DNA of 64,000 nucleotides from Mesostigma viride (taxonomy: Eukaryota; Streptophyta; Mesostigmatophyceae; Mesostigmatales; Mesostigmataceae): NCBI GenBank assembly GCA_009746045.1, contig RPFO01000106.1, forward strand, positions 1,783,211 to 1,847,210. The letters run 5' to 3'. Shown here in pieces: positions 1 to 10,100 of this stretch; positions within the stretch are counted from its first letter, which is position 1, and every line of letters starts with the position of its first letter. The position numbers and the translations under genes are program-made. The notes below the pieces were generated by a model. That model had not been told where the DNA came from. It ran no database searches and saw only the letters and a program-made list of their open reading frames with translations.

Positions 1-267
1 GAGCATTGTATACCAAGAGCACACCGGGTTGAACTGGCGAGGGGTATTTCATGGTACTGTACATCACATGGCAACAAACAGGGTCGAGAGGACAGCGGGA
101 AGCATAAGTTGCAAGGGCTGTAGAGCACCTATGCACGAGGGGCCATGGCCAGCGACGCCAGGATGTGACAGGTGACCGCAAATGCTTTGGGACAGAGAGA
201 AAAGAGAAGAGAAACGTAGGAAGAAATGAGAGGGGGAGGAAGGAGAATGAACAAAAGGGGACACACG

Positions 268-538
268 AGGGGAGGACAAGAGGGGGAGATAAGGCAGGGG
301 GGACAGAAGGGGAGGACAAGAGGGGGAGATAAGGCAGGGGGGACAGAAGGGGAGGAGAGGAGGGGGAGATAAGGCAGGGGGGACAGAAGGGGAGGAGAGG
401 AGGGGGAGATAAGGCAGGGGGGACAGAAGGGGAGGACAAGAGGGGGAGATAAGGCAGGGGGGACAGAAGGGGAGGAGAGGAGGGGGAGATAAGGCAGGGG
501 GGACAGAAGGGGAGGAGAGGAGGGGGAGATAGAGGGAA
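268..538. repeat. 40-bp purine-rich minisatellite in DDX11 intron 6
   Basis: About 6-7 copies of a 40-bp G/A-rich unit (plus strand) with two variants (GGACAAGAGG and GGAGAGGAGG). It starts about 28 bp downstream of the exon 6 donor at 566/567, so the DDX11 transcript would be C/U-rich here. The long proline/serine-rich reading frames on the minus strand are by-products of the repeat. Confidence 0.9.
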
Positions 539-566
539 GAAGGAGCCCAGCCACTGCCCTGCTTGC

Positions 567-3500
567 CTTCATTGATGCAGAGCGCCTTGCGAGACGCCAG
601 TGCGACCATCTGAACGTCCGCGTCACGGAAGGGCGTGCGGTTGACCTCGTTGACAAACTGGGACAGCTGCGAGTGCGTGCGGCTGCTGAAAAAGATCTGG
701 CACGTGTCACGTGATTAAAGTAGCAAAAATAAATTAGTTAGATAAAGTAAAGTACTTATAAAGAAAAAGTCAAAATTACCCTCAGATGAGCAATGCACAC
801 ATGCAGAAAAACTCGGGCAGGAATGAGAAGATGGGAAAAGCGTGCAAGTTGAGGCTAGCTGCTAGCAAAGCGTCAGTCCGTGACCATGGGTGCGGTATAG
901 TAGACTTCGCTGGGGGGCGGTGTAGTAGACCTTGCAAACCTTAACATTCGAGGATGGGAACCAACAGCGAGACGCGTGTCACAAAACGGGGCGTACACAG
1001 GTGAGCCGCAGCACGGAGGCATGTGCCTATCAGCAGGGGTAGTTCAGGCCACTGGATAGATATACTTCTGAAGTATGCATAATGCTCGGTATACATAGCT
1101 CAGGCCACTGGACATATATATACACCGCTGCTGGGTTTAGTTCAGGCCACTGGATAGACACAACGCAGCAGACGGAGCGCACCTCGAGTAGCAATGATGT
1201 TCTGCATGCGAGCGTTCACGATGCGGCACCGACAAGCAAAACCGGGCAGTTACTTGATCCATCCAACACGTTTACTGGGGAGAAAAAGGAAATAGTTGCC
1301 ACAATAGTTGCCACAATAGTTGCCACAATAGTTGCCACAGTTGCCAAGTCCATCGAGGTCTATTCCTCAATGAACAAGGGAAATTACTTAGCCCATTAGT
1401 TGCCTGTTGCCACAAAGATGTCGTTGACAAGGGTGAGAGAGGTGAGCCAGCAGTTAAACATACCTTCACAGCTGTGGCGTCCGTGCCCAGGTCAGTGCCA
1501 CTGTCGTAGCCATCGCTGTCGGATGAGACCGCGCCGTCGGCATGTGCCAGCCGTTTGAGGGGGGCGCGGGCAGCTGCTTGCGGTGGGGCACCGGCATACC
1601 ATGCAGGGAGGTTCAGAAACATCCCATAATAAGTCAAAGAAAGCCCCATTGCGCATCAGTGCAAGTAGTATTCAAAGCCAAGGCATGGCACATGCCAGAT
1701 GGCCTTGCGGCCCGGGATCCAAATCTTTCGAAAGCGGCCCACCTGGCCCACCCCGTTCACTGTAGCTTGAAGCAAATTTGCAGGAGCGCCAAAAAAGGGA
1801 GGAGAGGATTGAAAGTCTCATTGGGATGTTTAGGGCCGGCTTGCAAGCCTATGAGAAACCGAAACGCTTCCATCTTAAACGTGAAGGCAGATATACGATG
1901 CCGAGCTTTTTACAAAACCATGAGACCAACCCCTCCAGACATCGGGCAGGTCAGCTGATTTCTAGGCCAAGGACAAACGGCCTGCACAAGTTACTACTTG
2001 AATTGCTGACCATGTTACAAACGACCTGCAGAAGTGGTTCCCTTGACTATTGCTAACCACATTCCAAGTTACAAACACAAATATACTGCACAGGAGGTTA
2101 CCTTGGGTGTCATCCCATTCCCCCAGCAACAGCTCGGAATCTTCGTCTTTTCCCAGGGTGGAGCCTGCACCCTCCAAGGAGGCCCTCCTGGCCGCACTTG
2201 CCGATGGAGCACCAGGGTCAGTCCCGGCCGGGCCCTGCCACATACCGGATCGGAGCCAAGACAAGTGCTGTACTTTAGCAGCCCTTGTGTAGTGTGGTCA
2301 TCCGCGGCATATTCTCCGGAAGACCTTTCCTTGAACCCACATTTTCTGGGAAATAATCTTGTTTCCTAGTAGCCTTATACTACCAATGATTTGCTGGACA
2401 TGAAGAAGGGGTTACCAGAGCAGTGTACGGGATGTAACACTCGGCTAAGGAGAAGGGGTTACCAGAGAAGTGTATGGTATATAACACTCGGCTAAGGAGA
2501 TGGCGTTACCAGAGCAGCGTATGGGATATAACACTCGGCTAAGCGGTCCAGTGCTGCCTAGAATACAGCGCTGCCATATGTATACAAGCTCCGGCCATCT
2601 GAAATTGAAAAAGAAGAAATCCATTCATAGTTATCATTAATAGGATATAAATGCAGACACCAATAAAACTAATGACCGCATAAGGAAGCTGGCCGATTAA
2701 GGCAATATGCGCCTCTCCACCATAGGTCCGTACAATGCAACATCACGGTGGTGGTAACTCCACATTTTGAGAACATCAACCATGTGACCATGTCACCATA
2801 TTTTTCAAGCAAGCCAATGCCTTGCACGTTCTCTGGGGATCCGAGGCTGCAAAGACAAAACACAAGATCGTTCAATGGCATCGGCATTGGCCATCGTTCA
2901 ATGGCATTGGACCTCTCACGCATGACAGCATGGTCTAGAAAAAGAAAAGCTTGTCTCCTGTGCTTGCCATTTGCATCGAGAATTCGTGTAGTAAGTATCC
3001 ACCATCTCCCCACACCCCCTTCTGTCCCCAAAGCAGAAACTTTAGCACGCTCATGCAGTAGCTCTAGATTAAGGTACGACAAACCAACCGGATCGCTTAC
3101 AAAAAGTGAGGCGGCGCCGCTGGCCGCAACTCCCCTGCCGCCCCGTGCATTGGCCCTTGCTTTGAATGTTTCCACCTCTCGGCGCGCTAGCTCACGGTTT
3201 TTCTGCCGCAGCGTTCGGACATGCTCCTTATGCTTGCGCTCGCGGTCCACCTCGTATTCCAGCACCCACGCGGGCTCTGGGGGGGGGAGGGTAATAGGTA
3301 TGTACAAGGGGATGGGGGGGGGGAGCATGTGGTTCACTCGGCAGCGCCAATGGCAAACAACGTGGGTCGCTTGAGATATTATTCAGCACCTTGTTCATGT
3401 CAGCCAGGCGGCGGTATACAGTTATACTAACGATTAGTGGTAATCAGTTATTCATGTGCGACGTATACGAGTACTAGTGAATCTTATAAGATTCACTAGT

Positions 3501-5605
3501 CATAGCGGATGATCTAGGAAACCACGTTCTTTTGTCTAACAGTCATAGCGGATGATCTAGGGAACTACGTTCTATTGTCTAACAGTCATAGCAGATGATC
3601 TAGGAAACTACGTTCTACTGTCTAAGAGTCATAGCAGATGATCTAGGGAACTACGTTCTTTGTCTAAGCCTAGACTGCCCAACCGTGAAACTCAATAGAT
3701 TTCCCAGGATAGGCAGTTTGAGGGAAGAAGAACGGCAAAGAAGCAGGGAAAAATCAAGGGGACGGGGAGCGGGAGACAGGGATAGGGAAACAAAGAACAG
3801 GGGACGAGGGGACGAGGGGACGAGGGGACGAGGGGACGAGGGGACGAGGGGGCGAGGGGACGAGGGGACGAGGGGACGAGGGGAAGAGGGGACGAGGGGA
3901 CGGGCGGACAAGGGGGCTAGGGGACTAGGGGACGGGGGGGCATGGGACGAGGGGACGAAGGGACGAGGGGACGAGCGGACAAAGGGACAAGGGGACAGGG
4001 CACAGGGAACAAGGGGCAAGGGGCAACAAGGGAGCAGGGAAGAAAGGAGCTACAACCTCCTCACCCACCATTGTCCCCATTGGCGTTTCCGCCCCTGCTG
4101 TCCAGTTGAGATGTGGCCGTGGCATCCCCTGACTTGACAGGTGGCGTCTTCTGGTCCTCCAGCCACTGCAGGGCGCTGCAGATGACGCTCAGGGTCTTGC
4201 CCTGGATATGGCACCCAGGATGGGGGCGACCAGGCAAGGGAAGGAAAGGCTTTATGAGCCTTGACCGCTTCATGTGTGTGCCAGCAGAGGCGTGTGCCAG
4301 CAGCAATTGAGCGGTCAATGGAACGCGCGCAACATTTCACCTTAACTGCACTGGCCACCATTGTTGTATTGGACACATTGGCGTATCGGACACTGCATGT
4401 TTTAGGCGCCAATGTTGTATTGGACACTTCATCCATTGGACACTTTGTGTGTTGGACACCAATGTTGTATTGGACAATCTCACATATTGGACACTTCCAC
4501 GTATTGGAACTTCCACACGGTGGACACTTCATGTATTGGACGCTTCATTTATTGGAGACTTCATTTAATGGAAATATTCTTGAGCCCAGAAAGCCCTGCT
4601 TTGTGATACCCTCACGACCAAGCCTTGACATGTGCCTCAGCCGTCCTGCGATGATTGGTTGTCGGTTATAGAACCCGTCAGGGACTCCTATCTTTCGCAC
4701 GCTGCCTGGCAGAGCGGTGGCTTGGGAGAGAACACAGTGCGGGATAGTAGAAAATTGCTTTTAACCATCCTAGTCCAGGCGACCCCCCCGTTCCCAGTGT
4801 GTGTGGTGTACAGATAGCCAACAGGAAACTTGCGCAGCCGTCCAAGGTGTCGGTTGACTATCGCAGGCAATGACATGGGAGTCTGGGACAAGGATCTTGG
4901 AGGGCTAGTGCAGCAAGGGTAGTTGCAATCAGGCCTTGCGTGACTACATGGTGGATGGTTTGACTGACCACACCGTCGATGGACTTTCCCACATGAGTTA
5001 AGGTCACAACGCATAAGCAAGGGGGTGGAAGCACTGAGGTCCTAAAATGTGACAGCTGGCCAAGGGTGGCCGAGATGCATCAAAGCCAATGATGTGATGG
5101 GCCAAGGCTAACAATTACGTGCTAATGGTGGCTGCCTCAGCTATGTGTGGGACTAACTCTATGCACGGGAGGGTGCATCAGATTCTGACGAAGCTGTTTC
5201 GCCCAAATACGCTAGACAAGGTCTATGCTAGAGCTGGAGAGGCCACATAGCCCACGTGAAAGGTAATGGGGCATTCAGCACACATCAAATATAAGAGAGG
5301 GGAAATCTTTACATTAACCGAGCCTGGTTGGCCCGATGACGCAGGCGTACTTTTGTCAGTACTCGGGAGGAAATAGGCGGGGGGGGTGAGTGGTTGAGCA
5401 ACTACAGGTGACATGTGAGACTCTAGCCCAGCCTTACCGTGCCTGTCGGGCTCTCGAATATGCCAACACCACCGCTGTCAATCGTGTCGTAGATCTTCTG
5501 CATCAGTTGCTGTTGAATAGGGTATGGAGTGAACGGAAATGCAGGGAATTCCTGACGCTTGCTTTGCCCCGCCGGGCCTTCGGCGAGATTTCCGTGGTCT
5601 GGCAT
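567..5605 (-). CDS. DDX11: DDX11/CHL1-type Fe-S DNA helicase, N-terminal six exons (partial, continues past left edge)
   Basis: Superfamily 2 XPD-like helicase for sister-chromatid cohesion and fork maintenance in the nucleus. Exons on the minus strand: 5438-5605, 4069-4201, 3101-3276, 2102-2234, 1464-1573, 567-696; phases match at each junction. Exon 1 starts at ATG 5605 and carries the Q-motif-like FPFTPYPIQQQLM and the start of Walker A, ESPTGT; exon 2 continues it with GKTLSVICSALQWLED. Exon 3 begins EPAWVLEYE, like the PDWV segment of DDX11, and is charged and helical. Exon 4 holds the acidic DEDSELLLGEWDD stretch. Exon 6 holds motif Ia, SSRTHSQLSQFVNEV, and ends at CINE, where the first Fe-S cysteine of this family sits. 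The last donor is probably GC (AG/GCAAGC). About 283 residues are present; the remaining helicase motifs lie outside the window. FANCJ or RTEL1 are less likely because the PAWV and SRTHSQL regions fit DDX11 best. Confidence 0.87.
1024..1160. repeat. Three degenerate copies of a ~57-bp repeat in DDX11 intron 5
   Basis: Three copies share the core TTCAGGCCACTGGATAGA or close variants, near 1039, 1098 and 1139. A short (ATAGTTGCCACA)n run of four to five copies follows at about 1291-1343. Both lie in the intron between exons 5 and 6. Confidence 0.75.
1962..2107 (-). repeat. Tandem copies of the DDX11 exon 4 / intron 4 junction
   Basis: Read on the minus strand, the donor CAAG/GTAACC at 2101-2105 is followed within about 60 bp by a copy beginning CAAGGGAACC and then by a third beginning CAAGTAGTAAC. 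All three are followed by a related ~58-bp stretch containing TGTGCAG and GTTTGTAAC. The copies are imperfect, and only the first is the in-phase splice donor. Confidence 0.65.
2400..2546. repeat. Three copies of a ~55-bp repeat in DDX11 intron 3
   Basis: Units share GGGGTTACCAGAG and ATAACACTCGGCTAAGGAGA with about 90 percent identity. No coding content is seen. A further stretch to 3100 shows nothing recognisable. Confidence 0.85.
3498..3669. repeat. 43-bp tandem repeat, four copies, in DDX11 intron 2
   Basis: Four copies begin AGTCATAGC at 3498, 3541, 3584 and 3627, an exact 43-bp period, each with GATGATCTAGG and TACGTTCT. Confidence 0.92.
3780..4010. repeat. Short-unit G-rich array (GGGGACGA)n adjoining the DDX11 exon 2 donor
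   Basis: An 8-9 bp purine-rich unit repeated over more than 200 bp on the plus strand, ending about 60 bp from the exon 2 donor at 4068/4069. The transcript strand is C/T-rich. Confidence 0.9.
4360..4565. repeat. Degenerate ATTGGACAC repeat in DDX11 intron 1
   Basis: The word TATTGGACAC(TTC) recurs about ten times with irregular 14-30 bp spacing. This is an old, diverged short tandem array; no coding content is apparent in the rest of intron 1 (4202-5437). Confidence 0.7.
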
Positions 5606-6517
5606 CTTGGTTGCTTCACGCGCGCTTGCGGGCGGGTCCCATGTTGTACCTTAGGCCCCGATGCTCACCGGCAGCCATCGTACCAGGTCCTCGAGCAATA
5701 CGAAGCTCTATCTGCAGCACCGCGCGACTGACACCTTAATCATGGCGCCGAACTTCGATGATCCATGCGCGGACCAACTGCGGACATCAGGAGGCCAGAA
5801 GGCATGCTCTGAACTAAGCCGCAGTTACAACCTTAAGCCGCGCAGACAACGTTGGCATTCAGCTGCAACAGCCTGTCCCGGCGTTGTCTACATGCTTGCA
5901 GTAAGCAATACGTTGGACTAACAAAAAGCAAAAAAAGGCAATGACCCACGAGAGGACCTCGGCTTAAGCGCAGTGCAAATATGGAAGGCTTTGCTCTCTT
6001 GCGGTTACACCTGGCCTATGCTTCTTACGCAGGACGACGAATACGGCCTGGAGAGTGGAGCGAGAAATTACATACAAGCACCGAAAGTAATAGTGGGCTT
6101 TGACAACGTCGCTTCTGATAGCTTTTGATCGACTGCTTCTGATCGAGTTGCTGTGGCGGGAACCCGTGATCGACGACCGCGGCAAAACCCTTTCCCGCGA
6201 ACCACTGGGCACGTGTCGTTCTCACATTCAATGTTGTGTGAGGTTGTGGGTCTTTGAGCCACATTTTGTTCCGGCATCAGATTGCAAACTCCACCGGCCG
6301 CGGCCGGGTCGCGCGTGTCTGACTAAGCCGTTCGTTGCCGACTAAGCCGTTCGTTGCCAGACTTGGCGACGCCACGCCCGCGTGGCGCGCCCGTCAGGCC
6401 GTCACCCGCGCGACTATTTTGTCCTGGCACCGAGGCCGAATCGCTATTTCAGGTAAAAATACTACCCAATATACCGTCGGTATATACTACCACTATCATG
6501 TAACTAGCCGTACGAAG
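5606..6517. other. Intergenic: DDX11 upstream region
   Basis: Lies between the DDX11 start codon and a transposon remnant. A tandem 18-bp doublet (GACTAAGCCGTTCGTTGCC) sits at about 6320-6358. No gene or RNA is recognised. The DDX11 promoter should be here, but no specific element can be identified. Confidence 0.4.
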
Positions 6518-6750
6518 TGAGACAACTATGCCTGGACGCATGGCGATCCCGCAACGCCGTGGAAGGACTAGGGTAGTTGTCTGAGAGGAAAGACGCGAAG
6601 CCCGCGTTAGCCGCGTGCCTATCTCTAGGTAGACCTGCATGGAGGGAGCTATAGGGTAACAAGAAAGGTTGATCTATAGGGAAAACACACACACACACAT
6701 ACACACACAAGGAATACACGTACACTGATAGGGGGATAATAGTTGTCTCA
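6518..6750. mobile_element. Candidate MITE with 13-bp terminal inverted repeats
   Basis: GTGAGACAACTAT at 6518-6530 is the exact inverse of ATAGTTGTCTCAC at 6738-6750, bounding 233 bp that include a CA-rich run. The left ~180 bp recurs at 56010-56200 with about 85 percent identity, so the sequence is dispersed. No clear target-site duplication is seen, and no coding capacity. Confidence 0.55.
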
Positions 6751-6844
6751 CTTAAGTTTTATATATGACTTGCAAAGAGAAGTTAAGGGGCCTCAGATTT
6801 AGTAGGAATGGAGCCGTACAGGATACCATTGTGATGCAAATAAA

Positions 6845-6900
6845 TTAATAAAATTCATTAATTTACACATAGACTGCGTCACGTGAGCACGTCAAGATGA
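6845..6900 (-). mobile_element. Solo LINE 3' end (minus orientation)
   Basis: An AT-rich TTAAT-type tail is followed by GACTGCGTCACGTGAGCA, the same terminus that ends the LINE 3' UTR at 37,678-37,712. It is probably a severely 5'-truncated insertion. Confidence 0.45.
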
Positions 6901-7148
6901 CACGCCAGTAGTCACCCACATTTTGGCGCTGTGTACTTGCCGATGGTACCTCTCAACACAATGATTATTATTTGTCTCTTTACACATGAACATAAATGAC
7001 AAAACATCTTATGTGACTTTATTTGTTCCTTGAAAAGGAGCACGTCAAAACTACCAAATTTACAGCTGCCCAGGTGCAGTTGCCAACTGGATTCACCTGG
7101 CCAGACACATATAGGATGACTGTGAAAAATATGATCACCGAATCAGGT

Positions 7149-10100
7149 TTACCAGAACTCAAGCTGTCGGTTTTCCATGCCCTTGATGTTGCGTTTGTGT
7201 TCATCAAACATGCGTTGGAGCTCCTGTTTTCATACAGCCATGGACAAGCAATAGCATGCAGCAAGTGCATCACATGTAGAAATTCCGAGGACACATGCAT
7301 GAGAAAACCACGCCATGCGCAATTGCAAACAACCCAACGCACCAGGCACATGAGTAGAGAGGCTACAGCAAAGCAGCCAACTTCGCACGAGCACATAGTA
7401 CCTTCACCTGAAAGCATGCGAGACCATCAGACAGGCTGGCAGTAACAAGGCTACTCACACAGGGGAAAAGCAGGGCAGGTTGCTGACTGGCAAATTATCC
7501 CACAGGAATCAGTGCAGCGACAGGCAGTAGACTACCAACAAAGGAAACAATTGGTTTGCGTGTGCATGCGACCGTGAACACTCAAACCCGTCAAGGGGTG
7601 TTCAAAGTGGATTTCTTGAAGTGCCATGACTACCTTTCAACCCATCATTTTGACCCATCCACTGCGTGTGCCACCCTATGACACGTGCGGCACCGCTCAC
7701 GTCATCAGCGCATAAAAGTTGTGCCCCCTGATTGAAAGTACCGAGCACCTTGTCGCCACTGGCATTATATTAAATATTCTACGCCTTCGATAGCATGAGT
7801 GGCATGGTGAGGCCTACCTAGTCAGCCATTTTGATGGGGTGCCGCCGGTGCATAACAGGCCTGCGACCGCACATTCAATTCCTATAACCGGAATACTGCT
7901 GGATATCTGTTCCCGCCTAACGTGCATGGCCATTGCGTGCCTGAAAATATTCACAGTAAAACACAGTGTCGCATACCATCAAGTAGCATGGTATTGGTCC
8001 ACCATCCACTCGCACCAGATGACCGACGTAATGCTGCCTACCTTGACACAACTCTGCCTACCTTCACATAGTTGGCGTGGTACTGGCCCATCCACGCACC
8101 CCATGACCGACATAACTCTGCCCACCTTGATGTAGCTGGCATGGTATTGGTCCACCTGCGCCTGCGTCGGCTCCGCGATCTTGGGCAGCACAAACGGCTT
8201 GCCCACCACGGTATGCAGCTCCAGGTTGGTGCGCGGCAGCAGCGGGCAGAACCAGGCGCCAAACGCCAGCACGCCCGGTATTGAGTGTCGGCCTAGCCAC
8301 AGGCGGAAACTCCAACCTCCCTGCAAGTTGGCCATGCAGCAAGAAGATGAAAGATCCAAATGAAGTTACCATCTTGGGAAAGGGGGCAAGAGGGGGCAAG
8401 GGGGCAAGGGGGGGCAAGGGGGGGCAAGGGGGGCCAAGGGGGAAAGGGGGGGAAAGGGGGGGAAAGGGGGGAAAGGCGGGGGAAGGGGGGGAAGGGGGCG
8501 AAAGGGGGGGAAAGGCGGGGGAAGGGGGGGAAGGGGGGAAAGGGGGGGGAAAGGGGGGAAGGGGGGGCAAGGGGGGCAAGGGGGGCAAGGGGGGCAAGGG
8601 GGGGCAAGGGGGGGCAAGGGGGGGCAAGGGGGGCAAGGGGGGCCGAGGGGGGCAAGGGGGGCAAGGGGGGGAAAGGCGGGGAAGGGGGGGAAGCGGGGGC
8701 AAGGGGGGGAAAGGCGGGGTAAGGGGGGGAAGGGGGGGCAAGGGGGGAAAGGGGGGGAAGGGGGGCAAGGGGGGCAAGGGGGGCAAGGGGGGCAAGGGGG
8801 GCAAGGGGGGCAAGGGGGCAAGGGGGGGCAAGGGGGGCAAGGGGGGCAAGGGGGGCAAGGGGGGCAAGGGGGGCAAGGGGGGCAAGGGGGGGCAAGGGGG
8901 GCAAGGGGGGGCAAGGGGGGCAAGGGGGCAAGGGGGGCAAGGGGGGAAAGGGGGGAAAGGGGGGGAAAGGGGGGAAAGGGGGGAAAGGGGGGAAAGGGGG
9001 GAAAGGGGGGGAAAGGGGGCGAAAGGGGCGAAAGGGGCGAAAGGGGGGAAAGGGGGGAAAGGGGGGAAAGGGGGGGAAAGGGGGGGAAAGGGGGGAACGG
9101 GGGGAAGGGGGGGAAAGGGGAAAGGAGGGGGAAAGGGGGGAAGGGGGGAAAGGGGGGGAAGGGGGGAAAGGGGGGGGAAAGGGGGCAAGGGGGCAAGGGG
9201 GGGCAAGGGGGGCAAGGGGGGGCGAGGGGCGAGGGGGGGCAAGGGGGGGCGAGGGGGGGCAAGGGGGGGGCGAGGGGGGCGAGGGGGGGAAGGGGGGGGC
9301 GAGAAGGGGGGGGCGAGGGGGGCGAGGGGGAGGGGGGGGGAAGGGGGAGGGGGGGAGGGGGGGAAGGGGGGGGAAGGGGGGGGAAGGGGGAAGGGGGGGA
9401 AGGGGGAAGGGGGGCAAGGGGGGAAGGGGGGGCAAGGGGGAAGGGGAAGGGGGAAAGGGGGGGAAGGGGGGGCAAGGGGGGCAAGGGGGGGCAAGGGGGC
9501 AAGGGGGGGCAAGGGGGGCAAGGGGGGCAAGGGGGGCAAGGGGGGCAAGGGGGGCAAGGGGGGGCAAGGGGGCAAGGGGGCAAGGGGGGGCAAGGGGGCA
9601 AGGGGGGCAAGGGGGGCAAGGGGGGGCAAGGGGGGCAAGGGGGGCAAGGGGGGCAAAGGGGGGCAAAGGGGGGCAAAGGGGGGAAAGGGGGGCAAGGGGG
9701 GGCAAGGGGGGAAAGGGGGGGAAAGGGGGGGAAAGGGGGGAAAGGGGGGAAAGGGGGGGAAAGGGGGGAAAGGGGGGGAAAGGGGGGGAAAGGGGGGGAA
9801 AGGGGGGAAAGGGGGGAAAGGGGGGGAAAGGGGGGGAAAGGGGGAAAGGGGGGAAAGGGGGGAAGGGGGGAAAGGGGGGAAAGGGGGGGAAAGGGGGGGA
9901 AAGGGGGGAAAGGGGGGAAAGGGGGGGAAAGGGGGGGAAAGGGGGGGAAAGGGGGGAAAGGGGGGGAAAGGGGGGGAAAGGGGGGAAAGGGGGGGAAAGG
10001 GGGAAAGGGGGCAAGGGGGGGCAAGGGGGAAAGGGGGGGAAAGGGGGGCAAGGGGGGGCAAGGGGGGGAAAGGGGGGGAAAGGGGGGGAAAGGGGGGCAA

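Noticed and set aside
3651-4137. Open frames over the GGGGACGA array
   Set aside because: Low-complexity by-product of an intronic repeat in DDX11.
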